Shown here piece after piece: positions 50,559 to 59,209 of a stretch of 64,000 nucleotides of DNA (positions are counted from its first letter, which is position 1; every line of letters starts with the position of its first letter). Made by a program: the position numbers and the translations under genes. Source of the DNA: Streptomyces sp. NBC_01707 (lineage in GTDB: Bacteria > Actinomycetota > Actinomycetes > Streptomycetales > Streptomycetaceae); the NCBI RefSeq assembly GCF_041438805.1, contig NZ_CP109190.1:3906001-3970000 (forward strand), in the 5' to 3' direction. The notes beneath the pieces were generated by a model. It was given only the letters and a program-made list of their open reading frames with translations, had not been told where the DNA came from and did not search any database.

Positions 50559-52154
50559 GTGGTTCACCATGCTCGCGCCGGGGCGCTGGCCGCTGCCGCA
50601 CTGCTGCTGACGGGAGTGCTCGCGGGTTGTGACGGGGGCACGGACGCGAAGGCGGACGGCAAGGCGGGCCGCGGTGCGGCCTCCTCGTCCACCGGGGCGT
50701 CCGGGGCCGCGTCCGACGGTTCGGACGGGAAGCCGGGCGCGCTGCCCGCCCTGCCCACGGTCCTCACCTCCCAGCGGCCGGTCTGGAACCGCTGCAAGGC
50801 AGTCGGGGGCGAGAGCGCGCCGGCGTCCGGCTGGAGATGCGCGACGGTCAAGGTGCCGTTGAACTACGCCGAACCGGCAGGCGACACGATCGGGATCGCG
50901 CTGATCCGCAAGGAGGCCCGGGACAAGGGCCGTCGGCTCGGCTCGATGCTGTTCAACTTCGGCGGCCCTGGCGGCTCGGGCGTCTCGATGCTGCCGCGCG
51001 CCGCCGGGTCGTACGGGAAACTCAACACCCGCTACGACCTGGTGAGTTTCGATCCGCGCGGGGTCGCGGGGAGCTCCGGGGTGAAGTGCCGCACCGACCG
51101 GGAGCAGGAGGACGCCAACCGGGAGATCGATCTGACTCCGGACACGGCGGCGGAGGAGGCGGCGTTCATCAAGGACGGCGCGGACTTCGGTGCCGGCTGC
51201 GAGCGCAGCTCGGGCAAGGTCCTCCCGTACGTCGGTACGACGAACGCCGCGCGGGACATGGATCTGATCCGCGAGGTGCTCGGCGACAAGAAGCTCACGT
51301 ACTTCGGCATCTCGTACGGTACGGAGCTCGGCGGTACGTACGCGCATCTCTACCCGAAGAACGTGGGACGCACGGTCCTCGACGCGGTCGTCGACCCGAC
51401 CGCCGACACGATCGGGCACGCCCGCAACCAGGCGACCGGCTTCCAGCGGGCGCTGGAGAACTACCTCAAGGACCGTGGCCAGGACCCGAAGGCGGGCACC
51501 CGGCGCATCGCCCGGCTGCTGGAGCGGATCGACGGGAAGCCGCTGCCGACCGGCTCGGGCCGCCCGCTCAACGAGACACTGGCGATCACCGGCATCGTGA
51601 CGCCGCTCTACTCCAAGAGCAGTTGGCCCGTTCTGACGCAGGCGCTGGACGAGGCCGAGAACCAGGGCACCGGCAATCTCCTCCTCCAGCTCGCCGACTC
51701 GTACAACGGCCGTGACGAGAACGGGCACTACGACACCCAGAGCCACTCGCAGCGCGCCATCTCCTGCGCGGACAGCAAGCTCCGGCCGACGGCGGGCGAC
51801 GCGAAGGCGCTGCTGCCCGAATTCCGGAAGCTGTCCCCGGTCTTCGGCCCGTTCCTGGCGTGGGACACGGCCGGCTGGTGTGCCGACTGGCCGGTGAAGG
51901 GTGAGCACGACACCCCGGAGGCGAGTGCCCCGGGCGCCGGTCCGATCCTGGTCGTCGGGACGACCGGTGACCCGGCGACGCCCTACGAGGGTGCACAGAA
52001 GATGGCGGACGAGCTGGGCAAGGGCGTCGGCATCATGCTCACCAACAAGGGCGAGGGACACGGCGCCTACGGCGAGAGCGCGTGTGTGACGTCGACCGTG
52101 GACGCGTACTTCCTGGACGGGAAGGTTCCGGCGAACGGCAGGACCTGCTCGTAG
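50559..52154 (+). CDS. Tripeptidyl aminopeptidase-like lipoprotein (alpha/beta hydrolase) 2
   Basis: A 531-aa paralogue of the preceding gene. The lipobox is LAGC (cysteine about residue 25), followed by a Gly/Ala/Ser-rich linker. Active-site regions are LFNFGGPGGSGVS, the serine in GISYGTELGG, the aspartate in VVGTTGDPATP and the histidine in NKGEGHGAYG. GTG 50559 has GGGGGAGGG 9 nt upstream. It follows the first copy by 47 nt on the same strand, probably as an operon made by tandem duplication. A hairpin follows at 52177. Confidence 0.9.
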   Translation: MVHHARAGALAAAALLLTGVLAGCDGGTDAKADGKAGRGAASSSTGASGAASDGSDGKPGALPALPTVLTSQRPVWNRCKAVGGESAPASGWRCATVKVPLNYAEPAGDTIGIALIRKEARDKGRRLGSMLFNFGGPGGSGVSMLPRAAGSYGKLNTRYDLVSFDPRGVAGSSGVKCRTDREQEDANREIDLTPDTAAEEAAFIKDGADFGAGCERSSGKVLPYVGTTNAARDMDLIREVLGDKKLTYFGISYGTELGGTYAHLYPKNVGRTVLDAVVDPTADTIGHARNQATGFQRALENYLKDRGQDPKAGTRRIARLLERIDGKPLPTGSGRPLNETLAITGIVTPLYSKSSWPVLTQALDEAENQGTGNLLLQLADSYNGRDENGHYDTQSHSQRAISCADSKLRPTAGDAKALLPEFRKLSPVFGPFLAWDTAGWCADWPVKGEHDTPEASAPGAGPILVVGTTGDPATPYEGAQKMADELGKGVGIMLTNKGEGHGAYGESACVTSTVDAYFLDGKVPANGRTCS

Positions 52155-52176
52155 AACAGGTCGACGGACAGGGCGA

Positions 52177-52211
52177 AGGGGCCGGCCCGCGCAATGCGGA
52201 CCGGCCCCTTC
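52177..52211. terminator. Hairpin between peptidase pair and moeZ
   Basis: AAGGGGCCGGCCCGC and its near-complement (one mismatch), 5-nt loop, ending CCCCTT, between convergent genes. Confidence 0.75.
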
Positions 52212-52250
52212 GAAGCGTTCAGCCCCCGCACGGAGGCTCGGCACAACGGC

Positions 52251-53429
52251 TCAGTACACCGGCTTCTCGGGCTCGATCTGGTTGACCCAGCCGATCACGC
52301 CGCCGCCGACATGCACCGCGTCGGCGAAGCCCGCCGACTTGAGGACCGCGAGGACCTCGGCGCTGCGGACACCGGTCTTGCAGTGCAGGACGATGCGCTT
52401 GTCCTGCGGGAGGTCCTGCAGGGCGTTGCCCATCAGGAACTCGTTCTTCGGGATCAGCTTCGCACCGGGGATCGAGACGATCTCGTACTCGTTCGGCTCG
52501 CGGACGTCGATGATCTCGATCTTCTCGTCGGCGTCGATCCACTCCTTGAGCTGCTTCGGAGTGATCGTGGAGCCGAGCGCCGCCTCCTGGGCCTCCTCGG
52601 ACACGACGCCGCAGAAGGCCTCGTAGTCGATGAGCTCGGTGACGGTCGGGTTCTCGCCGCAGACCGCGCAGTCCGGGTCCTTGCGGACCTTGACCTGGCG
52701 GTACTGCATCTCCAGGGCGTCGTAGATCATCAGTCGGCCGACCAGCGGGTCACCGATGCCGGCGAGCAGCTTGATGGCCTCGTTGACCTGGATGGAGCCG
52801 ATGGACGCGCAGAGCACGCCCAGCACGCCGCCCTCGGCGCAGGACGGAACCATGCCGGGGGGCGGCGGCTCCGGGTAGAGGCAGCGGTAGCAGGGACCGT
52901 GCTCCGACCAGAAGACGGACGCCTGTCCGTCGAAGCGGTAGATCGAACCCCATACGTACGGCTTGTTCAGCAGCACCGCGGCGTCGTTGACGAGATAGCG
53001 GGTGGCGAAGTTGTCCGTGCCGTCCACGATCAGGTCGTACTGGGCGAAGATCTCCATCACGTTCTCGGCTTCGAGCCGCTCTTCGTGAAGGACGACATTC
53101 ACATACGGGTTGATGCCCAGGACCGAGTCCTTGGCGGACTGGGCCTTGGACCGGCCGATGTCGGCCTGGCTGTGGATGATCTGGCGCTGCAGGTTCGACT
53201 CGTCGACCTCGTCGAACTCCACGATGCCGAGCGTGCCGACACCGGCCGCGGCCAGGTACATCAGGGCCGGCGAGCCGAGACCGCCGGCGCCCACACAGAG
53301 CACCTTCGCGTTCTTCAGCCGCTTCTGTCCGTCCATCCCGACATCCGGGATGATCAGGTGGCGGGAGTACCTGCGGACCTCGTCGACGGTGAGCTCAGCA
53401 GCTGGCTCGACCAGGGGTGGCAGCGACAC
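52251..53429 (-). CDS. moeZ: MoeZ: adenylyltransferase/sulfurtransferase
   Basis: A 392-aa two-domain protein that adenylates and thiocarboxylates sulfur-carrier proteins (MoaD, ThiS or CysO type). The MoeB/ThiF domain has the nucleotide loop VLCVGAGGLGSPALMYLAAA (about residues 43-62), EFDEVDESNLQRQ, DGTDNFATRYL, and zinc pairs CYRC and CAVC. The C-terminal rhodanese domain (about 285-392) has its persulfide-forming cysteine in HCKTGVRS. GTG 53429 has GAGG 5 nt upstream. A SigR-type promoter lies at 53495-53520. It is likely to serve moaE-dependent cofactor synthesis and other carriers. The homologue Rv3206c shares the neighbourhood. Confidence 0.94.
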   Translation of the reverse strand: MSLPPLVEPAAELTVDEVRRYSRHLIIPDVGMDGQKRLKNAKVLCVGAGGLGSPALMYLAAAGVGTLGIVEFDEVDESNLQRQIIHSQADIGRSKAQSAKDSVLGINPYVNVVLHEERLEAENVMEIFAQYDLIVDGTDNFATRYLVNDAAVLLNKPYVWGSIYRFDGQASVFWSEHGPCYRCLYPEPPPPGMVPSCAEGGVLGVLCASIGSIQVNEAIKLLAGIGDPLVGRLMIYDALEMQYRQVKVRKDPDCAVCGENPTVTELIDYEAFCGVVSEEAQEAALGSTITPKQLKEWIDADEKIEIIDVREPNEYEIVSIPGAKLIPKNEFLMGNALQDLPQDKRIVLHCKTGVRSAEVLAVLKSAGFADAVHVGGGVIGWVNQIEPEKPVY

Positions 53430-53494
53430 AGGAACCTCAACAATGCAGGTGGTCGGTTTCTACGTACTTCATCTACGTACGGTTGTTCACCCGT

Positions 53495-53520
53495 AACACT
53501 GCCACGCTCCTCCTCATTCC
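53495..53520 (-). promoter_or_regulatory. SigR-type promoter of moeZ
   Basis: On the minus strand, GGAAT (53516-53520), 18 nt, GTT (53495-53497): an exact SigR consensus, about 70 nt upstream of the moeZ start. Its -35 overlaps the last codons of the spherulin-type gene. I recall a MoeB-family gene being reported as a SigR target in S. coelicolor, which would support this. Confidence 0.7.
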
Positions 53521-54368
53521 GAGATACCCGGTCCGATCCGCGAGACGATTTCGTCCCAGTACCCGGGCAGCGCCGCGAATGGATCGGTTTGTCCACCATG
53601 ATCCGTGCGAATCGTGCGGTCGGTGAAGAAGATCGTCCCGGCCCCCTGCCAGCGGGCGATCCGCATGGCCTCTTCGAGGTGGGTGCGCGGGACGCCGTGC
53701 ACGAAGTGCGCGAAGCGGTCCGGCGGGTAGTCCGCGGTCCACTCCGCCACCTGCGACCAGCGGTAGTCGGTCCATGCCCCGGAGAAGGTGACCAGCTGGT
53801 CGGCCGTCTCGGCGTAGCCGGGATACGGGTGGGTCCCGTGCCCCAGCACGAGCAGCCCGCTCCCGATCTCTTCGTCCCCGCTGTCCGCGCGGTCCTCGCC
53901 CTCCTCCAGAAGCGCGGCGAGTGTGCTGGTGAGGCGGCGGACCGCCGGAAGGTCGGCGCGCTCGGCCGGACACCGGTCGAGATAGAAGCCGTCGACGCGG
54001 TACCAGTCGAGGAAGGACTGCGCGTCGGCGATCAGCTCGCCGAACGGCCGGTTGCCGAAGGTCAGATCGAGATGGCCCAGCAGCAGGCCGCCGCCCGCCC
54101 GCACGGCGTCCTGCGCAGCCCCGTCGTGCACGGCCCGTTCACGGGCGTTGCGGAGCCGGCCCGCCGCCTCCAGACAGTGCGGGTCGGGCCGGGCGCCGGG
54201 GCCGTTGTCGATGTTGAGGACCGCCCAGTGCAGCGGGGTGCCGGAGCGGGTCAGCTCGGCCCACTCGGTGGGCGCGAGCAGCGGGTGCGCGTACCCGGGG
54301 ACGCCGAAGCCGAGCTGCTCGGCGCCACCGGTCCGGCGGGCGGTACCGGCACGGGTCAGATGCGGCAT
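53514..54368 (-). CDS. Spherulin-4-family protein (GH135-like)
   Basis: A 284-aa TIM-barrel-type protein of the spherulation-specific family 4. Landmarks: LGFGVPGYAHPLLAPTEW (about residues 19-36), HWAVLNIDNGPGARPDP, LGHLDLTFGNRPFGEL, VDGFYLDRCPAERADLP (about 128-144) and TIFFTDRT. Fungal Sph3 of this family hydrolyses galactosaminogalactan with an Asp-Glu pair in the DGIFFDE-type strand; here that position reads LDR, so the second acid is missing. No signal peptide. ATG 54368 has GGAGG 4 nt upstream and overlaps the epimerase end by 13 nt, so it is the last gene of the PelF-type cluster. Active hydrolase status is doubtful. Confidence 0.8.
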   Translation of the reverse strand: MPHLTRAGTARRTGGAEQLGFGVPGYAHPLLAPTEWAELTRSGTPLHWAVLNIDNGPGARPDPHCLEAAGRLRNARERAVHDGAAQDAVRAGGGLLLGHLDLTFGNRPFGELIADAQSFLDWYRVDGFYLDRCPAERADLPAVRRLTSTLAALLEEGEDRADSGDEEIGSGLLVLGHGTHPYPGYAETADQLVTFSGAWTDYRWSQVAEWTADYPPDRFAHFVHGVPRTHLEEAMRIARWQGAGTIFFTDRTIRTDHGGQTDPFAALPGYWDEIVSRIGPGISE

Positions 54369-55321
54369 GCCGCCTCCATCCAGATGTCGGCGAGGGACTC
54401 CTCCAGATTGATCCGGGGGCGCCAGCCGAGCCGGTCGCGGGCGGTGCGGACGTCCGCCTGCTGCCAGGCCCCGCAGCCGTCCGGGTACGGGGACGGGGTC
54501 GCCGAGAGGTGTTCGATGACGGACTCGGCGGAGGTGCGCGGGGCGCCGATGGGGAGCCGGGCGGGGGGTGTGTCCAGCTCGTGCAGGGCGCCCGGGTAAC
54601 CCGCGACCTTGGCGAGCACGGCGGCCGCGTCGCGCAGCCGCACGGCCCGGCCGGTACCGATGTTGACGACGCCCTGCGCGGCGGAGAGCGACGCGGCGTG
54701 CACGGCGCGGGCGACATCCCGTACGTCGACGAAGTCGCGCTGCACGCCGAGGCCACTGAGTTTCAGCTCGCCGTCGCCCGACTGCATGGCACGGCGCATC
54801 GCCTCGGCGAGCCGGCCCAGCGGTGAGCCGGCCGGGGTGCCGGGGCCGACCGGCGAGAAGACCCGCAGCACGACCGCGTCGAGGCCTGAGCCGAGGACGA
54901 GCTCGGTGGCGGCGAGCTTGGAGACGCCGTACGGGCCGCCGGGGCGCGGCACGGCGTCCTCCGCGGTCGACGAGCCGGGCTGCGAGGGTCCGTACTCCGA
55001 GGAGCAGCCGACCTGGACGAGGCGGGCGCTGCAGCCGCTGCGGCGCATCGCCTCGCAGACGGTGGCGACGGCGACGGTGTTGTGCCGGGTCAGATCGCGG
55101 GCGCCGCCGCGGGTGGCGCCCGCGCAGTTGACGACGACCCCGGGGTGGACGGCGTCCAGGAAGCGGGTGAGTGCTCCTGGGCTGCCACCGGCCAGGTCGA
55201 ACCGTACGTCGGCGTCGTCGCCGCGGCCGAGCGCGGTCAGGTGCACGGCGGGGTCGGCGAGCAGCCGGTCGGCCACGAACCGGCCGAGGAATCCATTGGC
55301 TCCGAGCAGCAGAACCCTCAT
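54356..55321 (-). CDS. NAD-dependent sugar-nucleotide epimerase/dehydratase
   Basis: A 321-aa extended SDR of the UDP-glucose 4-epimerase-like family. The N-terminal LLLGANGFLGRFVADRLL has the GxxGxxG dinucleotide motif. VVNCAGATRG, then QVGCSSEYGPSQPG with the catalytic serine, and the YGVSK catalytic Tyr/Lys (about residues 131-135) follow. RVFSPVGPGTPAG and QRDFVDVRDVARAV are substrate-side motifs. ATG 55321 has AAGGGGG 6 nt upstream. It lies 145 nt after the membrane-protein gene and overlaps the spherulin-type gene. It probably supplies an epimerised sugar nucleotide to the PelF-type transferase; the exact sugar is unknown. Confidence 0.87.
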   Translation of the reverse strand: MRVLLLGANGFLGRFVADRLLADPAVHLTALGRGDDADVRFDLAGGSPGALTRFLDAVHPGVVVNCAGATRGGARDLTRHNTVAVATVCEAMRRSGCSARLVQVGCSSEYGPSQPGSSTAEDAVPRPGGPYGVSKLAATELVLGSGLDAVVLRVFSPVGPGTPAGSPLGRLAEAMRRAMQSGDGELKLSGLGVQRDFVDVRDVARAVHAASLSAAQGVVNIGTGRAVRLRDAAAVLAKVAGYPGALHELDTPPARLPIGAPRTSAESVIEHLSATPSPYPDGCGAWQQADVRTARDRLGWRPRINLEESLADIWMEAACRI

Positions 55322-55466
55322 CGTGTGCCCCCTTCGTGCCGACGGCGGGCTGCCGGTGCGGGGGATTGGGGGGTCATGTCCGGTGTCTCCTTGGGGAGGT
55401 TGCGAGCGTTACGGGACAGGCACCCGCGGCGTCGGCTCCGCGGGGTTCGTGCGGGGTCGTGCGGGG

Positions 55467-57245
55467 TTACGGGCGGGTGTGGGCGGAGGCCCTGGAGAGG
55501 GCGACGGTGGCGTGGATCAGCAGCCCGAGCGCGGCTGCGCCGCAGGCGATGGCGGGTACGGCGCCGGTGCCGGCCGCCGCTACGACGGTGTAGACGGGCT
55601 GGGCGGCGAAGTGCAGGCCGGGCAGCCGTCCGGCCAGGACCAGGGCGGGCGCGACCGCTTCTACGGCGCAGGCTGCGGCGAGTCCGGTGGTGGCGGGCTC
55701 GGGGAAGCCATGGACGGTCAGCAGCCGGGCCAGCAGGAGCAGGACTCCGAGGGCGGCGGCCGCCATCGGGGCGCCGCCGCCTCCGTATCCGAGGTCGGCG
55801 AGGTGGAGCAGCCCGATGAGGACGCACAGGAAGAGCCCGACGGTCCCGAAGAGCAGGGGGCGCACACCTGCTGCGAACTCCTCCAGCGCGCGGCTGCCGG
55901 CGAGTTTGCGCTGTGCGTGCACGGAGAAGAGGTGCGCGCACCAGGCGGCCGGGGCGACGGCGAGCGCGAGCCCCAGGAGGGGTGCGGGGGTGATCGCCCA
56001 GGGCCCTTCGGGACCGCCGCTGAGGACCTGGTCCAGAAGGGCTTCGCCGTACAGGACGTACCCGAGAAGCCAGTACCCGTAGACCGCGGACGCGGCCGAC
56101 GCGCGCCCTTCGGGGGCGTGCAGGGGGCCGCTCCGCAGGCACAGGCCGAGGCCGAGGAGCGCGACCAGCGCCCCGACAAGGGCCACGGTGAGCCGCGCAC
56201 CGCCACCGAGCACCCCGTCGGTGAGTTTCAGGACGACGGCGGTCGCGGTGCAGGCGGCGCCGGGGAGCAGCGCGCGGAGCGACCAGGCGGCGCGCGTCTC
56301 GATGTCGCGCATCGGTGCGTGCGCCGTCCGACCGGGCTCGCCCGCGACGGCGGGTACCCGCGCGTAGAGCTCCTCGGCGAGCGAGAAGACGTCGCGGTGC
56401 CGGTAGCGGGCGGCGGTGCGGTCGGTGACCCCGTGGGCTTCGAGCCCGGCGGCGATCTCCAGGGGATCGACCGCGCGTTCGCAGAGCTCGCGGTGCCGGT
56501 GCATGAGCGTTTTCACGGGGTCGACGGGCCCACGCCGGGCCGCGCTGGGCTTGCGCGCGGAGACGGCGGGGGTGTGTGCGATCTCGGGAGCGCGGGAGAC
56601 GTGGTCGGGCTCGGCGTGGGCCGTGGCCTTGACCTCAGCCGCTTTCGGCTCGGGCTCCGGCCCGTCGGTGCGCAGGCGGTCCTGGGTACCGGTCGCCTGA
56701 GGCGGGTGGACGGATTCGGCGGGCGGGGGTGGGTTCCGATCCGGGTCCGGGGCCCCGTGCGGATCTGCGGCCGGATCCGGCTCCGCGGTCCAAGAATGGT
56801 CTGCTTCCGGACTGCCGGCGGTGTCCGGCGCCTGGGGCGTCGGCGGGTCCGCCTCCGAGGCGTGCGGGCCTTCGCTCCGGTCCGAACTCCCGTCCCGCCC
56901 CATGAAATGCCCCATGACCGACGCCGGCCACCCCTTTCCGGAGAGGCCGGGCACCACCGACGTACGCCGCTTCCCGGTGAGGCCCGGCACCACCGGTGCC
57001 CGCCCCGGCCCGGATGCGGGCAGGCCCCGAGCCGGTGCGGAGATCTCCGCGCCCCGTGTCTCGGAGACCAGTGCCTCCGGGTGGGAGTCCCAGCTCGTGT
57101 CGGGCATCGGTGTGCCCGAGGCATCAGGTGCCTCGGTCGGGCGGCCGCCCATGGGGGTTCCTCCGTGTTCTTCGCCAAGTCCGCGGGGCCGGTCGACGGG
57201 TGTACCCCGCCGGCCCGCCCTCGTGTCCGTCTCCTGCTCACACAT
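55467..57245 (-). CDS. Polytopic membrane protein with long disordered N-terminus
   Basis: A 592-aa protein. The first 230 or so residues are Pro/Asp/Glu-rich and disordered. A helical cytosolic segment (about 240-305) includes TLMHRHRELCERAVDPLEIA, GVTDRTAARYRHRDVFSLAE. The last 260 residues contain roughly eight hydrophobic helices (for example LTVALVGALVALLGLGLCL and LLFGTVGLFLCVLIGLLHLA). It resembles no named transporter I can identify with certainty, but its place after a PelF-type transferase suggests a polymer-export or synthase-membrane partner (PelG- or PelE-like role). ATG 57245 overlaps the upstream stop by 8 nt, so translation is coupled. Confidence 0.82.
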   Translation of the reverse strand: MCEQETDTRAGRRGTPVDRPRGLGEEHGGTPMGGRPTEAPDASGTPMPDTSWDSHPEALVSETRGAEISAPARGLPASGPGRAPVVPGLTGKRRTSVVPGLSGKGWPASVMGHFMGRDGSSDRSEGPHASEADPPTPQAPDTAGSPEADHSWTAEPDPAADPHGAPDPDRNPPPPAESVHPPQATGTQDRLRTDGPEPEPKAAEVKATAHAEPDHVSRAPEIAHTPAVSARKPSAARRGPVDPVKTLMHRHRELCERAVDPLEIAAGLEAHGVTDRTAARYRHRDVFSLAEELYARVPAVAGEPGRTAHAPMRDIETRAAWSLRALLPGAACTATAVVLKLTDGVLGGGARLTVALVGALVALLGLGLCLRSGPLHAPEGRASAASAVYGYWLLGYVLYGEALLDQVLSGGPEGPWAITPAPLLGLALAVAPAAWCAHLFSVHAQRKLAGSRALEEFAAGVRPLLFGTVGLFLCVLIGLLHLADLGYGGGGAPMAAAALGVLLLLARLLTVHGFPEPATTGLAAACAVEAVAPALVLAGRLPGLHFAAQPVYTVVAAAGTGAVPAIACGAAALGLLIHATVALSRASAHTRP

Positions 57246-59025
57246 CGCCGTCCCCCGTTCGCCGGGCGCCCGCGCACACGCCCTCGGCGGCCCAGCTCGG
57301 GGTGCGCCCGGTGGTGAGCGGGACGGGGGCCGTCCAGTTGCCCAGCACATGGGCCTCCGGCGGTGTCGCGAACGGGCGTGGGGCGCCGTCCGCGTTCAGC
57401 GCGTGCGTGTCTCTGCGCACCGGAGCGTGCGAGATCAGCTCCAGGTAAATGCCGCGAAATGCCGCGAGGTTCTGTTCGACGGTGAAGAGTTCGAGTGCCC
57501 GGGCCCGAGCCGCCGCGCCGAGGCGTGCACGGCGCTCGGGGTCGCGCAGCAGCGTGATGCAAGCGTCGGCGAGCGCCCGGGGGTTGCGCGGGGGCACCAC
57601 CAAGCCTGTACCGCCGATGACTTCGACGACGGCGCCGACGTCGGTCGACACCGTGGCTCGTCCGCAGAACATCGCCTCGACCAGGCTGATCGGGAAGCCT
57701 TCGACCACGCTGGAGAGGACCACGATCCCGCCCGCCGCATACGCCTCCGCCAGGTCCGGCAGTTCGGCGTCGCCGATGTCCTCGAAGGAGACCGGGTTGT
57801 CACCGATGGCGTGCGCGTCGGCGGCCTCGTCGGGGAAGAGCTGGGCGGCGAGCGCCCGGCACTGGGCGAGGTATGTGGCGCCTTCCGCGCACGGCGCCGG
57901 TGCGCCGATGATGCGCAGCCGCGCGTCCGGTTCGGCCTTCCGCACCTCGACGAATGCGTGCAGCAGCGCGACCAGGTCCTTGGAGGGTTCGATCCTGCCG
58001 ACCCAGACCAGCGTGTCGGGTCCGCCGTCGTCGCCGCTCTCCCCGAGCGCGGCGAAGCGGGCCGCCTCCATCCCGGGGTAGACGGTGCGCACCTTGGCCC
58101 GGTCGGCGCCGCACCGTTCCTGCCAGCGGCGGGCATGCGTATTGCCCGGGGTGATGAGCGCGGCCTGCCGGTACACCTCGGTGGCGAGCCGTCCGAGGAA
58201 ATTGGCGAGGAGGGCGCGTACCGGCGCACTCAGCGGCGTGCCGGTCGCGGCGAGGTAGTGCGCCCGCAGCTGCACACCGTGCTCGGTGACCAGCAGCGGC
58301 ACCCCGAAGAAGCGTTTGGCCAGCAGACCGGGCAGAGCGGCGGCTCCGCCGGACGTGGCGTGGCAGAGGTCGACCGCGCCGAGGCTCTCCTCGTCGTACC
58401 AGTCCAGGGAGAGCGGACGCAGGACCCGGTCCAGCTCCGCAGCGAAGGCGAGGAGGTCAGGAACGGTCGCGGTCTGGACGGTGCGACCGGTGCCGGGGGC
58501 GCGACAGGCGGCTTCGAGTACGCGGACGGCGGTTTCGGAGCGGAGCGCCGCGGGTAATCCGCCGTGTTCACGGGCCAGTTCGGCGAGTCCGTACAGCCCG
58601 TCCGTGAACTGCGCGTCGGCAAAGTCGGAGGCACCCGCGCGCCGTACGCCGTCCGCGTCGTCGCGCGTCGTGTCCGCCGTGCAGATGGATGTCGCGAGCG
58701 CCGTGAAGTGCGCCGTGAAGCGGCGCCGTTCGCGACGTCCGTACGATCGCCCGCCCCCGCCGGTCAGCAGCCGGGCGAGCAGCCCCTTGGGGGCGTGGCC
58801 GCCCAGGATGTCCTCGTCGGCCATCCACAGCGGCGCCGTCCGCACCCGGCTGACCTGGGGCGGGAGCTGTACCCAGCCCTGCGCCTCCTGCTCGGCGGAG
58901 CGGCTGAGCGCGTAGAGATCGAACTCGTGCGTCAGTCCGCGCACCAGACGGTCGCACCAGAGTCTGGACTCACCGGTCGCATACGGATAACCACCGTCGG
59001 TGAGGAGTCCGATCCGCACGAGCAC
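57238..59025 (-). CDS. PelF-type GT4 glycosyltransferase (DUF3492)
   Basis: A cytoplasmic glycosyltransferase of about 595 aa. The N-terminus RIGLLTDGGYPYATGESRLW matches the DUF3492 opening of PelF-like enzymes. The GT-B C-terminal domain has ITPGNTHARRWQERCG, LVWVGRIEPSKDLVALLHAF (about residues 370-390) and the EX7E motif in SSVVEGFPISLVEAMFCGRA (about 460-480). PelF polymerises UDP-sugar into the Pel exopolysaccharide in other bacteria. GTG 59025 has GGGAG 9 nt upstream; GTG 59019 is also plausible. It is the first gene of a four-gene minus-strand set with the membrane protein, epimerase and spherulin-type genes. Confidence 0.88.
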   Translation of the reverse strand: MLVRIGLLTDGGYPYATGESRLWCDRLVRGLTHEFDLYALSRSAEQEAQGWVQLPPQVSRVRTAPLWMADEDILGGHAPKGLLARLLTGGGGRSYGRRERRRFTAHFTALATSICTADTTRDDADGVRRAGASDFADAQFTDGLYGLAELAREHGGLPAALRSETAVRVLEAACRAPGTGRTVQTATVPDLLAFAAELDRVLRPLSLDWYDEESLGAVDLCHATSGGAAALPGLLAKRFFGVPLLVTEHGVQLRAHYLAATGTPLSAPVRALLANFLGRLATEVYRQAALITPGNTHARRWQERCGADRAKVRTVYPGMEAARFAALGESGDDGGPDTLVWVGRIEPSKDLVALLHAFVEVRKAEPDARLRIIGAPAPCAEGATYLAQCRALAAQLFPDEAADAHAIGDNPVSFEDIGDAELPDLAEAYAAGGIVVLSSVVEGFPISLVEAMFCGRATVSTDVGAVVEVIGGTGLVVPPRNPRALADACITLLRDPERRARLGAAARARALELFTVEQNLAAFRGIYLELISHAPVRRDTHALNADGAPRPFATPPEAHVLGNWTAPVPLTTGRTPSWAAEGVCAGARRTGDGDV

Positions 59026-59098
59026 ACCCCCGATCTCCCTTGTGGGCGGCCGCCGTTGAAATGGCGACTCGCAGCGGGACGACCGTAAGCGGATACGC

Positions 59099-59134
59099 CG
59101 GTGGCGCGATGGACGGTTGTCCATCGCGCCACCG
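59099..59134 (-). terminator. Terminator between peptide importer and PelF-type cluster
   Basis: A 16-bp perfect stem (CGGTGGCGCGATGGAC) with a GGTT loop, 76 nt past the ATPase stop. It isolates the importer from the PelF-type operon, whose promoter should lie in 59026-59098. Confidence 0.8.
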
Positions 59135-59209
59135 AAAGGGGTGAACCGTCGTAACTTTCCCACCCCGGTAGCGTTCCGTCGCGCTATGAGGGTGAACGGT
59201 TACGCAGGG

